Source: a bacterium (GTDB lineage Bacteria > Dependentiae > Babeliae > Babeliales > UASB340). From it: DNA of 29,355 nt. Within the stretch, counting starts at the first letter, position 1; each line of letters opens with the position of its first letter. The stretch lies in the NCBI GenBank assembly GCA_030630075.1, contig DAOVNS010000007.1:1-29355 (forward strand). Reading direction: 5' to 3'. The position numbers and the translations under genes are program-made. The notes beneath the pieces were generated by a model that did no database searches, was not told where the DNA came from, and saw nothing but the letters and a program-made list of their open reading frames with translations. Of this stretch, positions 18,973 through 26,541 are shown piece by piece.

Positions 18973-19027
18973 AATCATTTCACATAAAAAGATTTAAATT
19001 TCATAAAAAATGATTGGGAAAAAATGA
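18973..19027 (+). promoter_or_regulatory. secA leader with overlapping mini-ORF and weak stem
   Basis: AATCATTT (18973-18980) can pair with AAATGATT (19008-19015) just ahead of the secA GGGA ribosome site. The ATG at 19010 opens a five-codon frame (MIGKK) whose TGA stop overlaps the secA ATG in an ATGA arrangement. AAAAAATGATT occurs twice, 15 bases apart. Whether this is regulatory or simple duplication is unknown. Confidence 0.3.
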
Positions 19028-21561
19028 TTACACAAGTATTAGCCAAAATTTTTGGAACAAAAAACGAACGTGAACTCAAGAGTATGAGACCAATAGTTCA
19101 AAAAATTAATAGACTCGAAGAAAAAATGCTTCAATTTTCTGATATTGAACTTATAGAACAAACAAATATCTTTAGAGAAAGAATTTCTCGTGGTGAATCA
19201 CTGGACAGCATTTTGCCAGAAGCTTTTGCACTTGTCAGAGAAACAAGTAGAAGAAAATTAAATATGCGTCATTTTGATGCACAGCTTATTGGTGGAATTG
19301 TTCTTCATCGTGGAAGAATTGCTGAAATGAAAACCGGTGAAGGTAAAACTCTTGCTGCAACACTTCCAATGTATCTTAATGGGCTTTCTGGAAAAGGTGC
19401 GCATCTTATAACTGTAAACGACTACTTGGCTCGTCGTGACGCAGAATGGATGAGCCCTGTTTATAATCACTTAGGATTAGAGGTTGGAATAATACAAAAT
19501 CAAATGAGTGATGAAGAACGTAAAAAAGCATATGGTGCTGATATAACTTACGGAACAAATAACGAATTTGGTTTTGATTATTTACGCGATAATATGAAAT
19601 TTAATTTAAAAGATTATGTTCAGCGTGATCTTAATTTTGCAATTGTTGACGAAGTTGACTCTATTTTAATCGATGAAGCAAGAACACCTCTGATTATTTC
19701 TGGACCAAGCGAAAAAGGAAGTGATCTTTATTTAACTGCAAACAGAGCAGTTCAGCATCTTAAAAAAGATGAAGATTACGAAGTCGATGAAAAAGCAAGA
19801 TCAGCACAATTTACAGAAGATGGAATAGATAAAGTTGAATCTGCAATGCACGTAGATAATCTTTATGCTCCAGAAAATATTTTAGTTTTGCACCATGCGC
19901 AACAAGCGTTAAAAGCGAACGTATTATTTGCAAATGATGTTGATTATGTTGTTAAAGATGATGAAGTTTTAATTGTTGATGAATTCACCGGACGAATTTT
20001 AGGTGGAAGAAGATATTCTGATGGTTTGCACCAAGCTCTTGAGGCAAAAGAGGGTGTAAAGATAGAAAGAGAAAACCAAACTCTTGCAACAATTACATTG
20101 CAAAACTACTTTCGTATGTACAACAAATTATCTGGTATGACTGGTACTGCGCAAACTGAAGCTGGTGAATTTCATAGCATTTATAAATTAGCAGTAAATG
20201 TTATTCCAACACACAGACCGATGATCAGAAAAGATGCGCCGGATATTATCTTTTTAAATGAAAAAGATAAGTTTGATGCTGTTGTAGAAGATATAAAAGA
20301 ATCTCACAAAAAAGGACAACCTGTTCTTGTTGGTACAATTGCAATTGAGACTTCAGAAAAATTAAGTTATTTATTGAATCAAAAAAATATTCCACATAAT
20401 GTTTTAAATGCAAAACAACATGAACGCGAAGCTGAAATTGTTAAAGAGGCTGGAGAAACGGGAAGAGTTACTCTTGCAACAAATATGGCTGGTCGTGGTA
20501 CTGATATAAAATTAGGTGAAGGTGTAAGAGAAGCCGGCGGACTTAGAATTATTGGTACAGAACGTCACGAAAGTAGACGAATTGATAACCAATTAAGAGG
20601 TCGTTCTGGTCGTCAGGGGGATCGCGGTTCTTCAAAATTTTATCTTTCTCTCGAAGATGATTTAATTAGAGTCTTTGGTGGTGAAAAAATGCGAGACAGG
20701 ATGATGCGCATTGGCATGGAAGCGGGTGAGAGTATCGAGCATAAAATGGTTTCACGCAGCATAGAAAAAGCACAAGAAAAAGTAGAAAAACATAATTACG
20801 AAATTCGTAAACATCTTTTAGAATATGATGATGTTTTGAATCAACAAAGAACAGTAATTTACAATTATCGTCGTGAAATTTTAGAAGGTGCCCAGCAAAT
20901 TCAGGTTTTAATTAAAAACCTTATAATCGATGTTGTTCATAGTGTTTTTGCAATATATTGCTCAAAAGAAAAATGTAATCGCGAAAGCGAAAATGCAATA
21001 TTCGAATCTCTAGAAAAACTTACAAACATCAAGGTAGAAGAATTTCAACAAGCAGGTTTAAATACAAAAAATAGTACTGAATTTGAAAAACAAATTACAG
21101 ATTTTCTTGTTTATCAATATGAACAATATCGAGGTCTTCTTGCTGAAGAGATGGTAAAAGAAGCAGAAAAATGGATTTTGCTAGAAACTGTAGATCAAGC
21201 ATGGAAAAATCACTTACAAAATATTGACCATCTTAAAGAAGGAATTGGACTTCGTGGTTATGGACAAAAAAATCCATTAATTGAATACAAAAAAGAAGCA
21301 TATGTATTGTTTCAAGATATGATGTATCAGATCAAATGGGATATTACTCGAAGTATTTTTAGAATGAGACCAGAAAATTTTAATGCTGCAAGTGTTCACG
21401 AAATTGAACGTGAAAAAGAAAAAGAATTAGATGCTGCACAAGTTGGTGGTGATAATACTTCTTCTGCAAGAACTGTAAAACGTGAAGAACCTAAAATTGG
21501 AAGAAATGATCCTTGTCCTTGCGGTTCTGGCAAAAAATATAAAAAATGCTGCGGCAGGTAG
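19024..21561 (+). CDS. secA: Preprotein translocase ATPase SecA
   Basis: Motor ATPase of the Sec translocon, 845 residues. Walker A MKTGEGKT is at about 102-109, [16 protein letters not shown] shortly after, the DEAD-like [20 protein letters not shown] at about 208-227, [11 protein letters not shown] in the second nucleotide-binding half, then [12 protein letters not shown] and the arginine-finger region [17 protein letters not shown]. The C-terminus ends in the zinc-binding motif [13 protein letters not shown] that contacts SecB or ribosomes. Nothing is missing. With LepB in the same window it supplies the export route for the signal-peptide proteins seen here. The short GGGA ribosome site is only about four bases from the ATG, and a mini-ORF overlaps the start. 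Confidence 0.97.
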   Translation: MITQVLAKIFGTKNERELKSMRPIVQKINRLEEKMLQFSDIELIEQTNIFRERISRGESLDSILPEAFALVRETSRRKLNMRHFDAQLIGGIVLHRGRIAEMKTGEGKTLAATLPMYLNGLSGKGAHLITVNDYLARRDAEWMSPVYNHLGLEVGIIQNQMSDEERKKAYGADITYGTNNEFGFDYLRDNMKFNLKDYVQRDLNFAIVDEVDSILIDEARTPLIISGPSEKGSDLYLTANRAVQHLKKDEDYEVDEKARSAQFTEDGIDKVESAMHVDNLYAPENILVLHHAQQALKANVLFANDVDYVVKDDEVLIVDEFTGRILGGRRYSDGLHQALEAKEGVKIERENQTLATITLQNYFRMYNKLSGMTGTAQTEAGEFHSIYKLAVNVIPTHRPMIRKDAPDIIFLNEKDKFDAVVEDIKESHKKGQPVLVGTIAIETSEKLSYLLNQKNIPHNVLNAKQHEREAEIVKEAGETGRVTLATNMAGRGTDIKLGEGVREAGGLRIIGTERHESRRIDNQLRGRSGRQGDRGSSKFYLSLEDDLIRVFGGEKMRDRMMRIGMEAGESIEHKMVSRSIEKAQEKVEKHNYEIRKHLLEYDDVLNQQRTVIYNYRREILEGAQQIQVLIKNLIIDVVHSVFAIYCSKEKCNRESENAIFESLEKLTNIKVEEFQQAGLNTKNSTEFEKQITDFLVYQYEQYRGLLAEEMVKEAEKWILLETVDQAWKNHLQNIDHLKEGIGLRGYGQKNPLIEYKKEAYVLFQDMMYQIKWDITRSIFRMRPENFNAASVHEIEREKEKELDAAQVGGDNTSSARTVKREEPKIGRNDPCPCGSGKKYKKCCGR

Positions 21562-21635
21562 TTTAGGTCAAAGTTTTTATTAAGAAAAATATATTTTGAA
21601 CAAGTTGTAAGTAAAATAAATCAGAGGGAATATCT

Positions 21636-21980
21636 ATGAAGCTTGTAGAAAGTACAATTTCAATCGACGAGCTAAAAAATATGTCTGAAAAAATGTTTGG
21701 AAGTTTAGTTAAGGCTGTTGTAGACATTGAAAAAGAAATCATGGTAGTTGATGCTGCCATGCATTCTGATGAAGAATTTATGCTTCTGGAAAATGGTTCT
21801 TCTCAAAAGTTTTTATGGGGTATAAATATATATCCTGAAGAAATTGGATCTTCAAAATGGATTGTATTTGATTCAATGATAAACCTTCGTCCATCGTGGG
21901 GGAATAAAAGTCGCGGAGTTGACGATTTACAAGTTCAAGAAAAAATAAAAAAAATTGTTAATAGATTGGTGACAAAATGA
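21636..21980 (+). CDS. DUF5674-like small protein
   Basis: 114-residue soluble protein of unknown function. The pattern FGSLVKAVVDIEKEIMVVDAA, then HSDEEFMLLENGSSQ, LWGINIYPEE, WIVFDSMINLRPSWGN and SRGVDD agrees with my memory of the DUF5674 family, which is common in small-genome and candidate-phylum bacteria; I could not verify this by search. The start is well marked: AGAGGG about seven bases before the ATG. Its last four bases overlap the next gene as ATGA, so the two are very likely translated as a coupled pair. There is no membrane segment, nuclease or nucleotidyltransferase motif. Confidence 0.68.
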   Translation: MKLVESTISIDELKNMSEKMFGSLVKAVVDIEKEIMVVDAAMHSDEEFMLLENGSSQKFLWGINIYPEEIGSSKWIVFDSMINLRPSWGNKSRGVDDLQVQEKIKKIVNRLVTK

Positions 21981-22315
21981 TAATACATAAAGAACTTGCA
22001 GCCGGGCGATGGTTTAAATTTTCTCTTTTTGAGCAGTTAGCAAATGTTGGATGTGACATTGAGCGTACGATTCAATGGAAGAAAGATGGTAATATTGAAT
22101 ATAGTAAAAAAGCGTTTGAGCGAGCATTGGAATTGTTGGATTTTACTATAGCAGATCCAAAAAACAAGGGAGCATGCCTTAAAGAAATTGTGCGAACTCG
22201 TGAAGCTATTGTAGATCATTTTGTTTTTGACAATGAGTATAATTCTACAGATGAACAGTGGCAAAAATATTTTTATGATTTTAATTATGCAGCAGCTTTA
22301 CAGCGAGGAAGATGA
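21977..22315 (+). CDS. Conserved small helical protein paired with the DUF5674-like gene
   Basis: 112-residue, mostly helical, soluble protein, no assigned function. Conserved-looking stretches are HKELAAGRWFKFSLFEQLANVG, FERALELLDFTIADPKNKG and REAIVDHFVFDNEY. The start overlaps the preceding stop by four bases (ATGA). I recall similar proteins next to DUF5674 genes in other small genomes, but cannot prove it here. The RxxxxxH in REAIVDH together with the all-helical character faintly recalls HEPN proteins; this is weak. The pairing and size would fit a two-gene module such as a toxin-antitoxin pair, which is inference. Confidence 0.6.
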   Translation: MIIHKELAAGRWFKFSLFEQLANVGCDIERTIQWKKDGNIEYSKKAFERALELLDFTIADPKNKGACLKEIVRTREAIVDHFVFDNEYNSTDEQWQKYFYDFNYAAALQRGR

Positions 22316-22341
22316 TAAAAAAATGCTGTGAAAGATAAGTT

Positions 22342-22773
22342 ATGGAAAGTGAAAAAGAAAATAGTGAAGATCTATTTAAAGCTTTGGTTAGATTAGAAGA
22401 AGCCGTTGTTGATTTTGAAAAAAATAACACAAATCTTAAAGATCAATATGATGACAGGTTATATCGAACCTTTCGTGATTCTATGATTCAAAGATTTGAA
22501 CTTTGTGTTGATTTATTTTGGAAATATTTAAAAATTTTTCTAGAAGAAGAACTTGGAATGCCTCATGAGTTTCACTCTCCTAAATCTATTATCAGAGGAT
22601 CTTGCCGTGCAAGATTAATTTCGGAACCAGATGCTGAGTTATTTCTTAACATGATTGAGGATCGAAACCGTACGTTTCATACATATAAAGAAGAAGTTGC
22701 CGATATAATTAGCGCAAAAATTCCTGAATACTACAGAACAGTGAAAAGTTATATAGATAAATTGGTGAAATGA
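22342..22773 (+). CDS. HepT/HI0074-like HEPN-domain protein (nucleotidyltransferase partner)
   Basis: 143-residue helical protein resembling the nucleotidyltransferase substrate-binding family (PF08780). The decisive motif is R-x4-H-x-Y at Arg108, His113, Tyr115 (EDRNRTFHTYKEE), the RNase active site of HepT toxins, whose tyrosine is AMPylated by the MntA-type antitoxin in the characterised Shewanella pair. The N-terminal half (FKALVRLEEAVVDFE, RDSMIQRFELCVDLFWKYLK) matches the family helices. In nearly all genomes a small nucleotidyltransferase (GSxxxGxxxxxSDxDL) lies next to it; I find none among its neighbours. The gene is intact, with no strong ribosome site. Confidence 0.78.
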   Translation: MESEKENSEDLFKALVRLEEAVVDFEKNNTNLKDQYDDRLYRTFRDSMIQRFELCVDLFWKYLKIFLEEELGMPHEFHSPKSIIRGSCRARLISEPDAELFLNMIEDRNRTFHTYKEEVADIISAKIPEYYRTVKSYIDKLVK

Positions 22774-22783
22774 TAAATAACCT

Positions 22784-23335
22784 ATGATAAATTTACCTCG
22801 TGATTCAGAAAATCAAACCTTTAAGTCTTTGGATTTTTCTGAAAAATCTTTAGCCGCGTATACCTTTTCTGATTGCTCTTTTGAGAACTGCACTTTTATC
22901 AAAAGCATTTGGAAAAACGCTAAATTCAATTCTTGCGTTTTTAAAAGCTGTAACATAAGTCTTGTGGATTTTAATGCGTGCAGGCTACAAGATGTATTAT
23001 TTGTAGATTGTAAAATTGTTGGAGCAGAATTTTTTAAATGTGATAAATCTTTATTATTTTCCATTAATTTTAAAAATTCTTTTCTACGATATTGTAATTT
23101 TTCAGATTTGAATTTAAAGAAAGCTGCTTTTAAAGAATGCAAAATTAACGAATCTAACTTTATTAACACTTGTTTAATAGAAACAGATTTTGCTGATACT
23201 GATTTGCAAGACACTGTTTTTCATAATTGTGATCTGAGTAAAGTCAATTTTTGCGGCGCATCAAATTATGTAATTAATCCTCATGATATCTTGAAGCCTC
23301 TTGTAAATCAGTTTTATCTCCATTTATTGATTTAA
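22784..23335 (+). CDS. Pentapeptide-repeat protein
   Basis: 183-residue protein built almost entirely of five-residue repeats with Phe or Leu at the central position and many Cys/Asn/Asp between (FSDCSFENCTFIKS, FNSCVFKSC, NFSDLNLKKAAFKEC, TDFADTDLQDTVFHNC). These fold into a right-handed quadrilateral beta-helix. Some members (Qnr, MfpA) mimic DNA and protect gyrase; most have no known role. The end, FCGASNYVINPHDI, resembles the cap after the repeats in Qnr-like proteins, but the usual longer tail is absent and the protein ends in a short hydrophobic piece. It starts ten bases after the HEPN gene, so they are probably cotranscribed. Confidence 0.85.
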   Translation: MINLPRDSENQTFKSLDFSEKSLAAYTFSDCSFENCTFIKSIWKNAKFNSCVFKSCNISLVDFNACRLQDVLFVDCKIVGAEFFKCDKSLLFSINFKNSFLRYCNFSDLNLKKAAFKECKINESNFINTCLIETDFADTDLQDTVFHNCDLSKVNFCGASNYVINPHDILKPLVNQFYLHLLI

Positions 23336-23363
23336 TGACAATTTAATGGCCATTTAATGGCAA
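23331..23363. repeat. Three tandem 11-base repeats at the end of the pentapeptide-repeat gene
   Basis: TTTAATGACAA (23331-23341), TTTAATGGCCA (23342-23352), TTTAATGGCAA (23353-23363). The first copy contains the stop codon of the pentapeptide gene. Since 11 is not a multiple of three, the ATG of each copy lies in a different frame; the third opens the small ORF at 23357. Confidence 0.85.
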
Positions 23364-23497
23364 AATATTGGCCAATTAAAGTCAAACTTTCGTGCTTAAA
23401 GTGGTTGCGCGAGAATTTTCTTGTTTTAAAAGATTCAGCAAAAAAAAGTCGTAAATATGAATTGAATCCAGAAATAAGTAAAAATCTGTTTGAATAA
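23357..23497 (+). CDS. Possible 46-residue basic protein (low confidence)
   Basis: Open frame MAKYWPIKVKLSCLKWLREN continuing to a stop at 23495-23497, rich in Lys. Its start lies in the third 11-base repeat, with no ribosome site in the usual place. No family is recognised. It may be a small gene of the accessory cluster, a decayed fragment or chance. Confidence 0.25.
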   Translation: MAKYWPIKVKLSCLKWLRENFLVLKDSAKKSRKYELNPEISKNLFE

Positions 23498-23539
23498 TCT
23501 TTTTTAAATTCTCTCAATTTAAGCTATGAAATTATGGCT

Positions 23540-23572
23540 TTGCAAATCCGAGATTCAAGCGTGGATTTGCAA
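23540..23572. terminator. Hairpin in the 255-base gap before the pil genes
   Basis: Perfect 10-base-pair stem TTGCAAATCC (23540-23549) / GGATTTGCAA (23563-23572) with a 13-base loop. The T-content after it is modest (GGATCTTTCGTTT), so it is a possible terminator for the small-gene cluster. The remaining bases up to 23752 show no gene; a pil promoter should be here but I cannot place it. Confidence 0.4.
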
Positions 23573-23752
23573 GGATCTTTCGTTTAGCCTATCAGGACGT
23601 GTAAATAATGTATGCAAAAATAATATTTTTTCGATATTTAGGCAGAATTAATGATATTTGAATTCTTGAAAATTTAAAAAACTTTACATTCTTTGTCTAT
23701 TTTTCTTAGTCTTCTTTCGATTTAAATACCATTTAAAAAACAAAGAGATGCA

Positions 23753-24358
23753 ATGGTCAACCTCTTGAATGAAGGTCGGTTAATTTCTTTTTTGCGAAAA
23801 TTTTCTAGAACACAAAGAATTCTTTCTTCACTTTTTTCGATATTTTTTGTTTCTTGTATTTGGATGTTTTTACTTTATTTACCAAATAAAAATTATATTG
23901 AAGCACAAAGTTTATTGCATCAAAAATTACTTTTAGAACAAAATAATTTAAAAATCAACTTGAGTTTATTAATTGATCAGGAACAAAAAAGTAAAAATTT
24001 ATCTATAGAATTTCAAGATGTTTTGCAGGATCTTAAAAAAAATCAAAATTTAGATTTAATATTAAATTCTTTAAAGAAAAATAATCTTATATGCACATCT
24101 TTAGAACCCAAAGACACAAAAGATAAAAGCTTTTATAACAAGAAATATCTTTCATTAAATGCAAAAGGTTCATTTAAAGAAGTCGTTTTATTCCTAAAAG
24201 AAACAGAAGAAAATATTCCTGGAATAAAATTTAAATCAGTAGAATTAGAACGCAAAAAAAATAATCGAGTTATTTTTAAATCAAAACTAAGGACTATAGA
24301 TTTTGATAAAATTGATTCACGAGAATCGAATGATTCACGAGAATCGAATGATTCATAA
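23753..24358 (+). CDS. pilO: PilO-like type IV pilus assembly protein
   Basis: 201-residue inner-membrane protein: short cytoplasmic start, one transmembrane helix (about residues 25-43), a coiled-coil stretch (about 50-95) and a small periplasmic domain containing YLSLNAKGSFKEVVLFLKETE, the usual PilO/GspM ferredoxin-like topology. Sequence identity with PilO is low, so the name rests mainly on topology and on the following PilP-like and PilQ genes. PilO links the inner-membrane pilus platform to PilP and the secretin. The C-terminus (DSRESNDSRESNDS) is encoded by the 18-base tandem repeat, and the stop codon lies in the third repeat. No pilM or pilN is visible upstream. Confidence 0.6.
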   Translation: MVNLLNEGRLISFLRKFSRTQRILSSLFSIFFVSCIWMFLLYLPNKNYIEAQSLLHQKLLLEQNNLKINLSLLIDQEQKSKNLSIEFQDVLQDLKKNQNLDLILNSLKKNNLICTSLEPKDTKDKSFYNKKYLSLNAKGSFKEVVLFLKETEENIPGIKFKSVELERKKNNRVIFKSKLRTIDFDKIDSRESNDSRESNDS

Positions 24359-24385
24359 GAATCGAATGATTCATGAAAATCAAAT
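24314..24385. repeat. Four 18-base tandem repeats spanning the pilO/pilP junction
   Basis: Units at 24314-24331, 24332-24349, 24350-24367 and 24368-24385, consensus GATTCACGAGAATCGAAT. The first two are identical; the third carries CATAAG for CACGAG and the fourth is more diverged. GATTC and GAATC alternate, so the array is also a string of inverted repeats. In one frame it reads DSRESN (PilO tail); in another each unit boundary creates an ATG followed by IHENR (PilP start). Confidence 0.95.
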
Positions 24386-24698
24386 TCTTTGTTTTTGTTT
24401 ATCTTGTCTTTTATTAAATTTAAATTTCTTATGTACAGGCCAGGAGATTCCGGATCCTTTTTTAAGATTTGATACGGGAAATAAAAGTTCTGTAATTAAG
24501 AAAAAAGAATCTACAATTAATTTGCTTGGAATAATAAAAGAGAAAGATAAATTTGGTGCGATTTTAGTAAAAGATCATCAAAAAGAAATAGTATTTTTGC
24601 AAGATAAGGTTTGGGGTTACAAGGTTACAAAAATTTCTTTTAATAATATTTTGCTTGCAAGGGATGGGGTAACTAAAAAGCTGGAGATGATAACTTAA
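24366..24698 (+). CDS. pilP: PilP-like periplasmic pilus assembly protein
   Basis: 110 residues from the ATG at 24366, the first one after the pilO stop; ATGs at 24348 and 24330 and a TTG at 24303 are in frame because each tandem repeat supplies a start. An N-terminal hydrophobic segment rich in Leu/Cys (about residues 7-23) acts as a signal peptide; a cysteine follows in NFLCTGQ, but the residue before it is Leu, so lipobox quality is poor. The rest (DPFLRFD, then ESTINLLGIIKEKDKFGAIL and VWGYKVTKISFNNILLARDG) resembles PilP/GspC homology regions that bridge PilO to the secretin. Low identity; support comes from its place just before pilQ. Confidence 0.58.
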   Translation: MIHENQILCFCLSCLLLNLNFLCTGQEIPDPFLRFDTGNKSSVIKKKESTINLLGIIKEKDKFGAILVKDHQKEIVFLQDKVWGYKVTKISFNNILLARDGVTKKLEMIT

Positions 24699-24722
24699 AA
24701 TTGTTTAAAAAAGGAGTATGGG

Positions 24723-26420
24723 GTGGTCAAAAAATTAAGTCTTTTATTTTTTGTATCAATTTGTTTTGTTTCTTCTTTTTTAAAAAGCAATGATCTCTTT
24801 CTTCCTCCAGAAGATCCACATCTAAAATACATGCCTCCTTTTACTTCGAATTTAATTGGAGAATCGCAAGATAAGTTAGAAGATGAAAATATAAAAAGAG
24901 TTAAAAGTGTTGTAACAGAGATTGTTGAGAGTAGCGATAAAGAATTGGAAAAAAAGGCAGAAGAATTAATTAAAGATAAAACTAAGTTGAAAGATTTTCT
25001 GTACTCAATTTCGGACGAAAAAGAAGTAGCAAAGACCACTAACGAAAAGCAAACTGTGAAAATCCCCGGGAATGTTAATGCTGTTTTAGATTCTTATTAT
25101 CAAGATCCGGATATTTTGGATAAAACGATTTCTTTAAAGTTAAAACATGCAGATGTAAAAGAAGTTATCGAATTAATAAGTAAAATGCTTGGTTTGGATT
25201 TTATTATAGATTCTGGAATTAAAGGAAAAGTAAGCAATGTTAATTTTCAGGATGTTCCTGCCTCTTTTGCATTAAAATTAATTTTATCTTCAACAAAACC
25301 GCAACTTTCACTAATAAAAGATTTTAATGTTTGGCGAGTTATAAAAAGCGTTGATGCTATTACTTTGATTGAAAATCAAATTCAAGAACTTAAGTTAAAA
25401 GATTTTGATTCTGAAGTTGTAACAATTTTTAATGCAAGATTTACAGAGAGTTTTAAATTGCGTGCCGAAAAAATGTGGGATGGGATTATAAATGGTAAAA
25501 CAAACAAGCAAAATTATTATTTAGTTTTTGATGATAATACGCGTAAGGTATTTTTTAGAGGTCAAAAGCAAGATACGCAAGCTTTCAAAGAATTTTTAAC
25601 ACAAGTTGATGAAAAGATTTCGCAAGTCCGAATTGAAACGCGTGTTGTAATTGCAAACCAATATTTTGAAGAAAGTCTGGGATTACAGGTTTCGGGAGTT
25701 TATAACAGAAGTGGAAGTGTGAGCCGGTCGGGTTGGAATTATATTGGTTACGGTCCTGTTACAACTGGTGGACAAGGTGATATTCCACCAGCTGATTTGA
25801 TGGATTGGTCTTTAAATTTATTACCTCGCGCTGCAAGTCAATTTTTAAATTTACCAATTATTTTTGGTGGAAGAGATTTAAACAACAAAAGATTGAATTT
25901 AGTTTTGAATGCTGCTGAAAATAAAAATGAAATCAAAACAATTTTAAAACCAACTTTACTTGTAAATAGCGAAGAACCTGCTGAAATTTTAGTTGGTGAA
26001 CAAGTTCCTATAGAAACAAGCGTTCAAGAAAGAATTGAAGGTTCGTTGCGTGATATTAATACAATTAATTACAAAGATTTGGGAATGAAGTTAAAGGTAA
26101 AGCCAGTTGTTTCGCCCGATCGCAATTCTGTTTTTTTAGATATTTATGTTGAAAATTCATATGTTAAGGATGGTTCAACCGCAACATCTTTTGATGCAAA
26201 AAAATCAATTATCGCTACAACAAAATCCAGCAATAGAGTTTTGCTTAAAAGTGGAGAGACAACTTTGATTGGCGGTTTGATTACTAGCGATAAACGAAAA
26301 AATAAAACAGGAATTCCCTTGTTGCAAGATATTCCAATTCTTGGATATCTTTTTAAAGGCAGAAAAAAGACCCGAGCCGATGAACAACTTATGATTTTTA
26401 TTTCTCCAACGGTTGTTTAG
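24723..26420 (+). CDS. pilQ: Type IV pilus secretin PilQ
   Basis: Outer-membrane secretin, 565 residues, forming the pore through which pilus or DNA passes. A GTG start six bases after AAGGAG (24711-24716) is preferred; the ATG at 24718 is out of frame and too close. Signal peptide at residues 1-20 (MVKKLSLLFFVSICFVSSF). A charged region follows, then an N0/STN-like domain (about 135-200, LKHADVKEVIELISKMLGLD) and an N1-like region. The C-terminal secretin domain (about 380-565) has VGEQVPIETS, NYKDLGMKLKVKPVV, SGETTLIGGLI, TGIPLLQDIPILGYLFKG and MIFISPTVV, all diagnostic. It could also be read as a GspD-type secretin, but the neighbours favour PilQ. Confidence 0.92.
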   Translation: MVKKLSLLFFVSICFVSSFLKSNDLFLPPEDPHLKYMPPFTSNLIGESQDKLEDENIKRVKSVVTEIVESSDKELEKKAEELIKDKTKLKDFLYSISDEKEVAKTTNEKQTVKIPGNVNAVLDSYYQDPDILDKTISLKLKHADVKEVIELISKMLGLDFIIDSGIKGKVSNVNFQDVPASFALKLILSSTKPQLSLIKDFNVWRVIKSVDAITLIENQIQELKLKDFDSEVVTIFNARFTESFKLRAEKMWDGIINGKTNKQNYYLVFDDNTRKVFFRGQKQDTQAFKEFLTQVDEKISQVRIETRVVIANQYFEESLGLQVSGVYNRSGSVSRSGWNYIGYGPVTTGGQGDIPPADLMDWSLNLLPRAASQFLNLPIIFGGRDLNNKRLNLVLNAAENKNEIKTILKPTLLVNSEEPAEILVGEQVPIETSVQERIEGSLRDINTINYKDLGMKLKVKPVVSPDRNSVFLDIYVENSYVKDGSTATSFDAKKSIIATTKSSNRVLLKSGETTLIGGLITSDKRKNKTGIPLLQDIPILGYLFKGRKKTRADEQLMIFISPTVV

Positions 26421-26541
26421 TTAAATAAAGTTGGCGGATTTGTACATAAAGTAAAATTTATATATAGTGAACTACTTAAAAACGAAGGTTTATAAGGGTT
26501 ATTTTAATCGAAATTATCTTTTTGGGATGGGTTTAAAAAAA

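Noticed and set aside
22813..23214. 133-codon minus-strand frame opposite the pentapeptide-repeat gene
   Set aside because: The plus strand shows regular pentapeptide periodicity; the antisense frame is a by-product of that repetition.
22784..23335. Frameshift truncation of the pentapeptide-repeat protein
   Set aside because: I read the other frames after the repeat domain and found no better continuation, so no frameshift can be claimed.
24314..24385. CRISPR array
   Set aside because: The units are directly adjacent without spacers and only 18 bases long; this is a tandem repeat in coding sequence.
26467..26541. GTG-initiated 25-residue extension of ComM
   Set aside because: Family members begin at the equivalent of ATG 26542; the extension is not conserved-looking and lacks a ribosome site.
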